From Anisodus tanguticus (Eukaryota > Streptophyta > Magnoliopsida > Solanales > Solanaceae): 64,000 nucleotides of DNA. A program made the position numbers and the translations under genes. The notes below the pieces were generated by a model, which searched no databases, was not told the origin of the DNA, and saw only the letters and a program-made list of their open reading frames with translations. Positions 23,547 through 34,774 of the stretch are shown in pieces. Position 1 is the first letter of the stretch; each line of letters begins with the position of its first letter. The stretch lies in the NCBI GenBank assembly GCA_034509755.1, contig CM067557.1, forward strand, positions 16,848,001 through 16,912,000, in the 5' to 3' direction.

Positions 23547-24258
23547 CTAACCAATCAGAGAAAGAAAACTCCTACCATACAAAGCCTCAAAGGGCGACAT
23601 CTCAATACTCGAGTGATAACTATTATTGTAAGTAAACTCCGCCAAAGGTGGAAACCGATCCCAATGACCACCAAAGTCAATCACATCACACAGGATCCTT
23701 GAGAATCTAAATAGTCCGCTCGGATTGACCATTGATCTGAGGGTGGAAAGTTATGCTAAGCTCCACTCTAGTACCCAAATCCTTCTGTATAGATCGCCAG
23801 AAATGACATGTATACTACGTGCCTCGATCTGAAATGATAGAAATGGAAACTCCATACAAGAGATATATCTCTAAAATGTAGATCTTGGCCAACTTCTCTG
23901 AATCATAGGTAGTCTGGACCAAAATGAAGTGTTCAGATTTGGTCAACCTATCCACAGTTATGTAAATAACATCAAACTTTCCCAATATCCACGGCAATTC
24001 AAACATCGACACAAACACCACTATGTCCCTCTTCAGGCTACACCACTAATAGTGTTGTTTCAAGCAATGATACATCTTTGTAGAACTTGGGTGAATAGAA
24101 TACCTCAAACTCTGAGCCTCTTCCATGATCAATCTAGTCAAATCACCCACTCTAGGAACACAAACTCGACCCTTAATCCTCAAAACACCATCAGCATAAA
24201 AAATTTCCTTCTTAGTTTCTCCATGCAACACCTTGTCACGTATCCTACACAACTTCAA
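23547..24258 (-). pseudogene. Element E integrase: zinc-binding and catalytic regions
   Basis: The segment 24258-24046 carries the N-terminal HHCC-type region (VLRIKGRVCVPRVGDL, then EEAQSLRYSIHP). The 24021-23815 segment holds the core: VIYITVDRLTKSEHF with the first catalytic Asp, and VSISIISDRGT with the second. The third part at 23732-23547 contains LAEFTYNNSYHSSIEMSPF and EALYGRSF. A stop or frameshift separates each segment. Insertion of the DNA copy into the genome would have been its role. The near-complete set of blocks shows E is less decayed than A. Confidence 0.88.
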
Positions 24259-24328
24259 ACCATTGAACTGCTAAGCATTAATTTGATCCTACAAAGAACA
24301 TTGTTCCTCTACACATGCTAGAAATCTA

Positions 24329-24721
24329 CTAGGCTTCAACATATCGTCTCACAAACCAATTAGCCAAAGACTGAATATCCAACAGAAAATAATGCTCTCC
24401 CACATGCAACAAAGCCAAACTACCTATCATCGCTGCCTTCTGACTCAAGGCATCCGCCACTACATTGGCTTTGCTCAAGTGATAAAGAATAGTCATGTTA
24501 TAATTCTTGAGCAAATCAAACCACCTATATTGTCTCAAGTTAAGATCCTTGTGGTTGAATATGTACTGAAGACTGTGATGATCCATGAATACCTCACAAA
24601 GCATCTCATAGAGATAATGCCTCCAAATTTTCAAAGAAAACACTACCGCAATAAAATCCAAGTCATGAGTAGGGTTGTTATTCTCATGTTCCTTTAACTG
24701 CCTCGAAGTATAGGCTATCAC
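24329..24721 (-). pseudogene. Element E RNase H domain
   Basis: A 130-residue open stretch starts IAYTSRQLKEHENNNPTHDL, then DFIAVVFSLKIWRHYLYEM, with FMDHHSLQYIF and a KANVVADALSQKA tail. These are the standard blocks of the gypsy RNase H, which degrades template RNA. The conserved Asp of the TDHKSL motif is present as MDHHSL. It is one of the longest open frames of E, and continues RT (upstream, higher coordinates) into integrase (lower). Confidence 0.88.
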
Positions 24722-25500
24722 CTTCCCTTTCTACATCAACACACACCTAAGACCTACTCCAGAAGCATTACAATGGACCATAAAGCTCTTTCCCTCTACG
24801 GGTAAGGCAAAATTAGAGCGGTAATTAACAAAGTATTGGGATTTTGGAAGCTCGCTTATTTCTGGGTCAATCTAGTCAATCGGGACGTAATGGATAAATA
24901 TGCCTCCACAAAATATCGATAATACCCATGAGATAAACAAAACTCCAAATGTGAGTGACAGAAACAGGTCTAATCTAATCTCAACCCGCCTTAATCTTCT
25001 CGGGATCTACTGTGATACCATCCTTAGTCACTACATGCCCCAATAATGTCACTGAACTAAGCCAGAACTCACACTTCAAAAATTTGGCATAAAGTTACTT
25101 CTCCCTTAGAAATCTAAGCACGATCCTCAAATGATGCTCATGCTCCTCCTTACTCCGAGAGTAGATCAAAATATCATCGATAAAGACAATCATAAAAGAA
25201 TCCAAATTAGGTTTGAATAGTTTATTCATCAACTCCATTTAGGCTATGGGAGCTTAGTCAACTCAAATAACATCACCAAGAACTCATAATGCCCATAACG
25301 CATCCGAAAAGCCACCTTAGGGACATACTACACCCTAATCTTCAACTGGTGATAACTGAATCTCTAATCAATCTTGGAAAAGACTAAAGCACCCTGAAGC
25401 TGATCAAATAAGTAATCAATGAGAGATATCAGATACTTGTTCTTGATAGTCAGCTTATTCAATTGTCGATAATCAACACCTTCTTTAAGCAAAGGTATGG
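24722..25500 (-). pseudogene. Element E reverse transcriptase, C-terminal two-thirds
   Basis: Immediately left of the LINE poly(T) the minus strand reads VDYRQLNKLTIKNKY, then DYLFDQLQGALVFSK, conserved RT blocks. The active site survives near 25190-25150 as MIVFIDDILIYS. The upstream part of the same RT is at 40800-41290. Between the halves only about five residues after the FVKKKDG motif appear lost. Stops interrupt it. Confidence 0.87.
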
Positions 25501-25592
25501 TTTTTTATTAATCAAATGCAGAGAAACAGGAAATAAAAATCCAATGTTCAAAATAAAAAGCAAAAAGGAAACTATCTATTCTACTCTTTGAT
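25501..25592 (-). mobile_element. LINE 3' end with poly(A), left half
   Basis: TTTTTTATTAATC at 25501 is the poly(A) tail of a minus-strand non-LTR element. The remaining 80 bp are AT-rich 3' untranslated sequence. It is the continuation of 40799-40453 on the other side of element D, as the D target duplication (TTGAT/TTGAC) joins the two. Flanking E sequence on both sides (CCTTCTTTA near 25489 and CCTTCTTCTTTAC near 40804) may be a decayed LINE target duplication. Confidence 0.72.
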
Positions 25593-28183
25593 TGTTACAT
25601 CATGTTCCTCCATATGCTAATTCGCGTCGGGAATTAAGGCCATGGAAGCTTAAGGGCAGAAGTGTCGTAAGAGTTCAAGTGGCACAAATACATTAGTCCC
25701 AAGGTTAGGAGGTTGATAAGCATGATTTGTAAGTATGGAAAGTTTTCAGGATCAAGCAAATTGGAGAAATTTAAGTTTGTCAAGATTTGGGGAAAATTAG
25801 GCAAAATTCTGAATAGGCTTTTGGCTTATATTTCAGGAAGTATATCTCCTAGTATATAAGGCATTATGAGATGCATAACCTATCTAAATTGAAGTTCATA
25901 GAGTCTTATGTCTAATTCAACAAACAGTTCGCAATTCAAAAAAGTACTATGCCCAGTACGGCCAGTACAAAAATGTACAACACCATAAGTCGGTGGACTT
26001 AGTATAAATTTATGTTAAGGCCCGAAATGCATTCAAAACATCTCCCAAAGTTGCTCCTCCTTCTCTATACACTTCCCCTTTATCTCTCTAGGTTTATACA
26101 TCAACATATATCCAATCCACATGATCATCACATGATTTCAAGTCCGAAGAATTCGTAAAAGATACAAGATCATCTTCTTCTTCCTTGTTCTTGCAATCAA
26201 AATAGTGGTGGAGTGAATCAAGCTGGGATTGCACCTTGTGGAGTCAATTTAGGTAAGATTTCATATCTTCTTCATGAATTTGAGTATATCTAGTTTTGGG
26301 TATGAACATGCAAGTGAGAATCCATGGAAATTGGTGCTAGGATTAAGAATTGAAATTATGGCTTGTTAGTTTTGCTTGAGAAAGATAAAAATGGCAAAGG
26401 TGACTAGGAATTGGGCTTGTCAATCTGATTATCTAGTAATTATGGTCGATTATAGTTCATAAGAGAAGAAGGGATAGTTTTATTGAGTATAAACTAAGCT
26501 TGCCACTTGATATAATAATATGCGCCTTGAAAATTGAAATATCTAAACCTGATCTAGGATGGGTTGTTGTTATTATAATCCTTATGGACCTGGAAAATAT
26601 AAGAAATACATGGGAAATATTGCTCGAATCAACATAGGATCACTCACCACTTAAATATATAAAGGACGGGATTAGTCGAAAGTGATAATAGATTTAATCT
26701 ATGATCATAGGTCAAGATTGAGGAATAACGAGAAAATTGTGGTAACAAACAACAAATTATCTTAAAGGTATGTAAGGATTTACCTTCTTCTTCATTGTTG
26801 GCATAATTTAAAGTTAAGCATCATCAAATCGAACGTTTCAAATGAAACTCCTATTCGTAGAAGATATGAACATGGTTGCTCTCAATCGTTGATGTTGTGC
26901 TCATTAGTAACTCTTGAGATTGGTTCCATGATCATCGTAAGTTCCTTATCAAATGTGCTTCTTGTATTTTGATAAGATTATCAAGCTTTCTTCATTGTCG
27001 ATGTTATTTCGCGCTCTTTGTTACCTTTGTTATACTATTGAACCTATGATCTTTTAATTTTCCTTGTCGGAAGGGTTCCTTGAATTCTATTGAAATTCTT
27101 TGGTTGGCTTCCTTTTGTCGGGATTGTGTTTCACATCTCTTGAGAGTCATTGTTATATTATTGACCTTGAGTTCATGATAAGTTGTGACTTTGACTGTAA
27201 ATGAGTTTCATAATGATTGACGGAGGGTTAGCGACCTTGTGTCACACCATCCTATTCCTATTGGGTTTATAAGTTCGTTCATGCATTCTATATACATATA
27301 TGTATCTATTTTGTGACATCGAGTCGTGCTATAGTCGACTGGATATGGAACTTATATGTGCACACCACTACTGTTGGGTACGATAACATCGAGTCCAATA
27401 GTAAGGCCGGGTACAATAACACCGAGTGCTATATTAGGGGCGGGTATGAGATGATATTGACATTACCCCAAATTGTGGCTATACATATATAATTGGTTTT
27501 CAATGATGTTATACATTGCATATGCCCACTGTGGCCTCCGCGGATCATGTTATTTTGTTACTCCGATTTGCTCATGTTATTATCTTCACTTATGTTTACC
27601 TACCTTACATATTCAATACATTGTTTTGTACTGATGTCCCTTATTGGAGTGCTGCATTTCATTCCCACAGGTACACATAGGCGATTTGATGATCCCCCGC
27701 AGTAAATGGTTTGGTTTAGCAGTTGTGGCCGATACGTTCCTTTCTTCCAGAGTTATTTACTATGTTGGTAGGTGTTGGTTTTGCTGGATATATATGCCTA
27801 TCATGAGTATGGAGGGACCCTATCCCAACTGTTAAATCTGTTAGATGCACTCTTAGAGGCTCATAGACATGTGTCCTGTGTACAGGTTTCTTATGCATAG
27901 CTTTGTCGGCTTATGACTAGTATGTACAACTCTGGTATGGCTTTGCCGGCTTTGTTATGACTTATGATCCTTGTAGTGGCGTCGTCGGCCAATGTACATA
28001 CATGTATGGTTATAGTCCATGCTTCACATGTTGATGACGGTTGACGTAATTTCTACTCGTTAGTCCCATATATGTAGGCCTTGTCGGCCCAGGTGTTATG
28101 AGCAATGTATGACATATATTAAAGGTAGGCGGTTGGCCTTATGGTTGGGTGCCAATCATGCCCCTCCAGCTTGGGGTGTGACA
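25593..28183 (+). repeat. Element D left LTR (LTR1)
   Basis: TGTTACATCATG to TTGGGGTGTGACA, 2591 bp. Its first 670 bp differ from LTR2 and LTR3 at many sites. From 26290 on it is almost identical to LTR2. Typical LTR features are the TATATGTGCAC block near 27352 and three GGGTACGA-like motifs near 27375-27450. Confidence 0.93.
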
Positions 28184-28186
28184 AAG

Positions 28187-28201
28187 TGGTATCAGAGCAG
28201 G
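28187..28201 (+). other. Primer-binding site, first copy in D
   Basis: TGGTATCAGAGCAGG follows the LTR's CA after AAG. It is a perfect match to the usual initiator-Met site (TGGTATCAGAGC). Confidence 0.95.
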
Positions 28202-28400
28202 GCGTGTCCTAGGGATGTCTATGAGTTGTGTCCAGTGGAGTCTTGTTTATGAGCATGTAGTACGTCACACTTATAAATAGAAGGATATAGGGCATTTAGG
28301 ATTGTCTCCTTCCTTTATAATCTAGATCGTGCGATAGAGCCGAGTCGTAAGATTTTTTTTTCCTAATTCTATTTTCCCATTTGAAATTGCACTGACGCCT

Positions 28401-28604
28401 ATGAGGAGAAGGACCCCGATTAGTAGGAGTGTGGGTACGGCTGCGAGGGTAGATACTAGACAGGTGCCACCCGCTAGTTTGGATCAGAGGGCTACAAAAG
28501 TAGTAAAAAGAGGTATAAGTTACACTATTGAGTTACACCCATTGGAGATTATGGTTTCTATCGAGGAAGATCCGTCTGAGGATCCATGTGAGTCACCCGC
28601 TTGA
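28401..28604 (+). pseudogene. Short basic open frame after the D leader, copy 1
   Basis: A 67-residue frame starts MRRRTPISRSVGTAAR at the place where gag begins in related elements, about 200 bp after the primer site. Arg-rich N-termini are common in plant gypsy gag. The frame ends in a Glu/Pro stretch (EEDPSEDPCESPA) and closes. I do not recognise a family. It may be the start of a lost gag. An identical copy is at 34571-34774. Confidence 0.4.
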
Positions 28605-31600
28605 GCAGTTTCGATTCCGCCAACAACAAATGGGATGAGGTGAGTTCTGACCTCACTAATGCCCTTAGTCTCAATATCGGACCCTATTGATCAAGGTATG
28701 AGTGGAGCAGCACAAGTATTGGCACAGCCGGGTTCCCCTCAGTCTTAGCAATATGTCAGGGTATTTATCGACACCAACCCTTCCGAGGTGTCAGATAGTC
28801 CTCAGTCTTGAGAGTCCATAAATCAGGGCTCGTTAGTGTATGTCATGAGATATGTAGAGGAAAAGGAGAGTAGTTGGGCTAAGAGGATAAGAGTAACTTA
28901 TAAGGATAGGAGGGTTCCGCTTTGAAGTGTCTCTGATCGAGGCTCACAAATAGGATCGAGGCTACACAGTTACATCTATAATAATCCATCCACTGATATT
29001 GCCTATATATGTATATATTCATGAACCTAAAAACCAACTTATTACTTGTACAGGAACAAATGATATTGTAATAGAAATAGGCCGAGATTGTAAAGAAGAG
29101 ACCAGAGTAGAAGTAATGGGACCGCAACATTGTTCTAGCAAGCTAATAAGATATGAGATTTCACCGATGGACGATTAATGCACATTATTTGTGACATCGT
29201 ATTCAGAAATCCCCGGACTTACATTATGTTGAGTTAACCGATTGGGAGTAGGTTAGATATGTTGTTTAACTCCTTAAGGGAGAAACTATAATAAGGATGT
29301 GTCGTTAGAGAATAGTTATAATAGGTAATATTAAAGAAAGCGCAAACGAGGAGTACCAAAAGCATAACAGGGATTATGTCAGCTAGGGGTACAAACCAAA
29401 CGCAGAGGTATGACACCGCTAACAAGTAAGGATGGTTAAAATAAGAAGAATTGGCGATAAATGAACGCATTGTGAAAGCTACGGGAGCAGATAGTGACGG
29501 AGAAACTAGATAGCCGTCAAACCAAGAATTATAAATGGAGTAAGAAACCTACGAAAAGGAGATTTAAGATATGATAATGACAAGGGTCGTAGGTAAGGTT
29601 GGATAGGGTGACGATAGACTACGCAAGCATGGGAGTCCCTTTCACGAACATCATTTGCATCATCTAATGGTTATTTGAGAATAGTTGTGCAAGCTAAACT
29701 TGACAACAAATTGGTTGTAGTTATGGACAAGGGGGTGAGTTGACGATCTAATAAGCGCTCGTTAGAAAGTGGTCATTTTCGGAGGAAGAAAAGGATGCTA
29801 GTGTTATCAAGAAACTTGAGGCAACCTAAGACTGAATAAGGGATTTAGAAAGTTCAGCTGGACTAGGTGATACCATAATAATAAAGGGATAAATGACTGG
29901 ACATCGGGAGAGTACCGATAAGTGATGAAGGAATAAGGATTCTAAGACAACCAAGATGGTAAATGCCACGAGTAAGATTTGTAGGGCAAGTAATATCTGC
30001 CAAGGAAAGATATGGTAAGTGTATATGTATATGCCATTTCTGGGCACCCAAATAACGTTGAAGTTGCCATAGTACAAGGTGAACACCCCAAAATAGAAAT
30101 TAAGTCACAGGGAAAAGGAAATTAGATGTAACAAATCGACACGTGGGAGGCAAAAGCCTAAGGAGCTAAGGTGATGGTTACACCCCAAAAGGGAGGGAGG
30201 ACGACGCAATAAATATCTACCAAACTGGATCTTCCAGCATTCAATCAACAAAAAGGATTATAGCAAGGTTAAGGGGAAAGGGGAACCATGATGCGGAATG
30301 ATTAAGGAGGATGCGTGAATGTGAATGATAAGCTTACCAAGGAAGGAGAATGGAAGGGAAAATACAAATGGACATTAAAATACTCGGAAGGTTAAGGCGG
30401 CAAAGGTAAAAGTAGTCAGAAGGATGTTGATATAAATAAGCTACTACGACTTTGGAGGAAGGTAAATAGATTCAAAAGTTAGTAACGTACTAAGAAGGAT
30501 CGAGTTGTAGATGAGAGATTGCAGCTATGCAGGGAAAAGATGATAAAAAGATATCATCAGTCTGAATGAGTATGTTTGGGTATCAAACTAACCACATTCT
30601 TTATAAAGAATGATCGGCAATCAAGGATAACAGACAAGAAATGGAGTAAGTTCATAACAGAAGTCTTTAGGACTGACAATACAAGGAAAAGCACACGTGA
30701 GGTCCCAATAATAGTTACTATAGTAAAGAATATGGTAAGACCACGATAAAAAGCAAGAAAATATAAGTTACCCCATAACATTATTGTTGTTGAATATGTT
30801 GGTTGAGGAACAAGGGACAACAGCAATGTTGAGACCACGCACAAAGAGTTCCAAAGCATATAAATACTAAAACAAATTGGTGTATGTACATAGGAAGTGT
30901 CCGCGAAAGGACAAGTGGGCAATTCACCTAATGGATGGTGCTAATGAAGGAACTAGAGAAACGAGCCACCCGGGAAAAAGCAATAATAGTGTGGATGTGT
31001 GTTGATAAAAGACGAAGTCAGTGAAGGTCAAGGTAGGACATCCGAGTCATAGGAAGTTTCATCACCTTAAAAGGAAGGAAGTCAAGGCGGACAAGGGTAA
31101 GGTAATAACCCGATTACTAGTAGAGGATGTAAAGAAAAATTACCTACGGAGTTTAGAACACATCGCAATCATAACGTACACCTTTGTTTGCGTTTAGGCA
31201 AAAGTCCATGGTACAATGAGCCATATTAAGTCGTTAAGTAGTAGGGCAATTGATTCATGAATTAAAACTCCTTCGGGGTCAGAATCTGGTTATTCGGTAT
31301 TCTATATATTGTTATTATGAAAATACATCAGAGATCCTTTCCAAGGTGTTTCGATTGAAGCTATTTAAAAAGTCAGTTAATGTATCAAGATCAACAGGTT
31401 CGCAAACCTAAGGTTTATAATGTGACGTCGGTGGAAATGTCGTGAAGGAACAAGAATATCAAGGAGATGACATAGGAAGTCAAAAAGAAAATTAGGTCCA
31501 AAGTACTTTCGTTTATACCAAGTAGGAGGTAGTGATCATTAGAAAATAGAAATGGAACAAGCTCATAAGGTAAAAATGGTTTAGTCTATTCTCATTTTAG

Positions 31601-31747
31601 GAAGGGAAGTATATGAGATTGACATATATGTGATGGGCAAGTAGGGCGACATGGCACAACAGATAGATGCTACTATTAACAGGATTGGGGTAACGTTCAC
31701 AACAAAATACTCATTCCATATACCCTAACATTTGACGACGAATATTC

Positions 31748-31762
31748 CTAAGTGGGAGAGAA
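31748..31762 (+). other. Polypurine tract, first copy in D
   Basis: CTAAGTGGGAGAGAA sits directly before the middle LTR's TGTTACATCT. Confidence 0.85.
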
Positions 31763-34353
31763 TGTTACATCTCATCCCTCGCATGATAATTCATGACATG
31801 AGTTAAAGACATGGAAGCGTAAGGGCGGAAGTGTCATAAGAGTTCAAGTGGCAGAAATATGTTAGTACCAAGTCTAAGGAGGTTCGTAAGCATGATTGGT
31901 AAGTATGGGATGGTTTTGGGATCAAGTAAATCAAAGAAATTTAAGTTCATCGGAATTCGGAGAAAATTAGGCGACTTCGGACATGATTTTGGCCAACGTT
32001 CAGTAGGAATATATCATAGTATATAAGGAATTATGGAATGAATAACCTATCTAAATTTAATTTTAAAGAGTCCTCTTTCCAATGCAACATGATACAGTTG
32101 CAAATCACGAAAGTATTGTTCCCGAGACAGCCCATACAAAAATGTACGATGCCATAAGTCGGTGGACTTAGTATAAATATCTGTTAAGACCCGAAATTCA
32201 TTCAAAACATCTCCCAAAGTTGCTCCTCCTTCTCTCTACACTTCCCCTTTCTCTCTCTAGGTTTATGCATCAACATAGATCCAATCCACATGATCATCAC
32301 ATGATTTCAAGTCCGAAGAATTCGTAAAAGATACAAGATCATCTTCTTCTTCCTTGTTCTTGCAATCAAAATAGTAGTGGAGTGAATCAAGCTAGGATTT
32401 CACCTTGTGGAGTCAATTTAGGTAAGATTTCATCTCTTCTTCATGAATTTGAGTATATCTAGTTTTGGGTATGAACATGCAAGTGAGAATCCATGGAAAT
32501 TGGTGCTAGGATTAAGAATTGAAATTATGGCTTGTTAGTTTTGCTTGAGAAAGATAAAAATGGCAAAGGTGACTAGGAATTGGGCTTGTCAATCTGATTA
32601 TCTAGTAATTATGGTCGATTATAGTTCATAAGAGAAGAAGGGATAGTTTTATTGAGTATAAACTAAGCTTGCCACTTGATATAATAATATGCGCCTTGAA
32701 AATTGAAATATCTAAACCTGATCTAGGATGGGTTGTTGTTATTATAATCCTTATGGACCTGGAAAATATAAGAAATACATGGGAAATATTGCTCGAATCA
32801 ACATAGGATCACTCACCACTTAAATATATAAAGGACGGGATTAGTCGAAAGTGATAATAGATTTAATCTATGATCATAGGTCAAGATTGAGGAATAACGA
32901 GAAAATTGTGGTAACAAACAACAAATTATCTTAAAGGTATGTAAGGATTTACCTTCTTCTTCATTGTTGGCATAATTTAAAGTTAAGCATCATCAAATCG
33001 AACGTTTCAAATGAAACTCCTATTCGTAGAAGATATGAACATGGTTGCTCTCAATCGTTGATGTTGTGCTCATTAGTAACTCTTGAGATTGGTTCCATGA
33101 TCATCGTAAGTTCCTTATCAAATGTGCTTCTTGTATTTTGATAAGATTATCAAGCTTTCTTCATTGTCGATGTTATTTCGTGCTCTTTGTTACCTTTGTT
33201 ATACTATTGAACCTATGATCTTTTAATTTTCCTTGTCGGAAGGGTTCCTTGAATTCTATTGAAATTCTTTGGTTGGCTTCCTTTTGTCGGGATTGTGTTT
33301 CACATCTCTTGAGATTCATTGTTATATTATTGACCTTGAGTTCATGATAAGTTGTGACTTTGACTGTAAATGAGTTTCATAATGATTGACGGAGGGTTAG
33401 CGACCTTGTGTCACACCATCCTATTCCTATTGGGTTTATAAGTTCGTTCATGCATTCTATATACATATATGTATCTATTTTGTGACATCGAGTCGTGCTA
33501 TAGTCGACTGGATATGGAACTTATATGTGCACACCACTACTGTTGGGTACGATAACATCGAGTCCAATAGTAAGGCCGGGTACAATAACACCGAGTGCTA
33601 TATTAGGGGCGGGTATGAGATGATATTGACATTACCCCAAATTGTGGCTATACATATATAATTGGTTTTCAATGATGTTATACATTGCATATGCCCACTG
33701 TGGCCTCCGCGGATCATGTTATTTTGTTACTCCGATTTGCTCATGTTATTATCTTCACTTATGTTTACCTACCTTACATATTCAATACATTGTTTTGTAC
33801 TGATGTCCCTTATTGGAGTGCTTTCATTTCATTCCCACAGGTACACATAGGCGATTTGATGATCCCCCGCAGTAAATGGTTTGGTTTAGCAGTTGTGGCC
33901 GATACGTTCCTTTCTTCCAGAGTTATTTACTATGTTGGTAGGTGTTGGTTTTGCTGGATATATATGCCTATCATGAGTATGGAGGGACCCTATCCCAACT
34001 GTTAAATCTGTTAGATGCACTCTTAGAGGCTCATAGACATGTGTCCTGTGTACAGGTTTCTTATGCATAGCTTTGTCGGCTTATGACTAGTATGTACAAC
34101 TCTGGTATGGCTTTGCCGGCTTTGTTATGACTTATGATCCTTGTAGTGGCGTCGTCGGCCAATGTACATACATGTATGGTTATAGTCCATGCTTCACATG
34201 TTGATGACGGTTGACGTAATTTCTACTCGTTAGTCCCATATATGTAGGCCTTGTCGGCCCAGGTGTTATGAGCAATGTATGACATATATTAAAGGTAGGC
34301 GGTTGGCCTTATGGTTGGGTGCCAATCATGCCCCTCCAGCTTGGGGTGTGACA
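31763..34353 (+). repeat. Element D middle LTR (LTR2), hybrid of LTR3 and LTR1
   Basis: Up to the C at 32434 it carries LTR3-type variants (for example TCATGACATGAGTTAAAG near 31791, and CATCTCTTC where LTR1 has CATATCTTC). From the T at 32490 on it carries LTR1-type variants (GAGAATCC versus GAGAACCC in LTR3, and it keeps about 79 bp deleted in LTR3). All three LTRs are identical for the 55 bp between. It therefore served as 3' LTR to internal region 1 and 5' LTR to region 2. Confidence 0.95.
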
Positions 34354-34356
34354 AAG

Positions 34357-34371
34357 TGGTATCAGAGCAGG
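34357..34371 (+). other. Primer-binding site, second copy in D
   Basis: TGGTATCAGAGCAGG after LTR2, identical to the first copy. Its presence behind the middle LTR shows a full internal region was duplicated. Confidence 0.95.
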
Positions 34372-34570
34372 GCGTGTCCTAGGGATGTCTATGAGTTGTG
34401 TCCAGTGGAGTCTTGTTTATGAGCATGTAGTACGTCACACTTATAAATAGAAGGATATAGGGCATTTAGGATTGTCTCCTTCCTTTATAATCTAGATCGT
34501 GCGATAGAGCCGAGTCGTAAGATTTTTTTTTCCTAATTCTATTTTCCCATTTGAAATTGCACTGACGCCT

Positions 34571-34774
34571 ATGAGGAGAAGGACCCCGATTAGTAGGAGT
34601 GTGGGTACGGCTGCGAGGGTAGATACTAGACAGGTGCCACCCGCTAGTTTGGATCAGAGGGCTACAAAAGTAGTAAAAAGAGGTATAAGTTACACTATTG
34701 AGTTACACCCATTGGAGATTATGGTTTCTATCGAGGAAGATCCGTCTGAGGATCCATGTGAGTCACCCGCTTGA
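34571..34774 (+). pseudogene. Short basic open frame after the D leader, copy 2
   Basis: Identical in protein to 28401-28604 and in the same position 6170 bp on. Identity reflects the recent duplication and not selection. Confidence 0.4.

Larger units (their letters stand above)
28184..31762 (+). other. Element D internal region 1: no recognisable gag-pol
   Basis: The 3579 bp between PBS and purine tract are short for an autonomous gypsy element. I looked for protease, RT active-site, RNase H and integrase motifs on both strands and found none. The leader resembles that of A (GTCCTAGGGATG and CACTTATAAATAGAAGG stretches) and the 3' end has the family motif GACGACGAATATTCC before the purine tract. 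It is either a non-autonomous (LARD-like) element or a pol region decayed past recognition. Minus-strand open frames here are incidental to the purine-rich + strand. Confidence 0.7.

Noticed and set aside
27493..27705. Repeated small ORFs at 27493, 27644 and their copies at 33662, 33685, possible conserved peptides
   Set aside because: They are identical only because the LTR was duplicated. In LTR3 the frame is not conserved.
30557..30922. 121-residue minus-strand ORF in D, possible antisense gene
   Set aside because: It is Leu/Ser/Tyr-rich, antisense to a purine-rich strand, and frame-shifted in the second copy (36888-37091), so there is no sign of constraint.
31763..34353. Middle LTR of D as an independent solo-LTR insertion
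   Set aside because: It has a PBS after it and a purine tract before it, no target duplication of its own, and is a mosaic of the outer LTRs.
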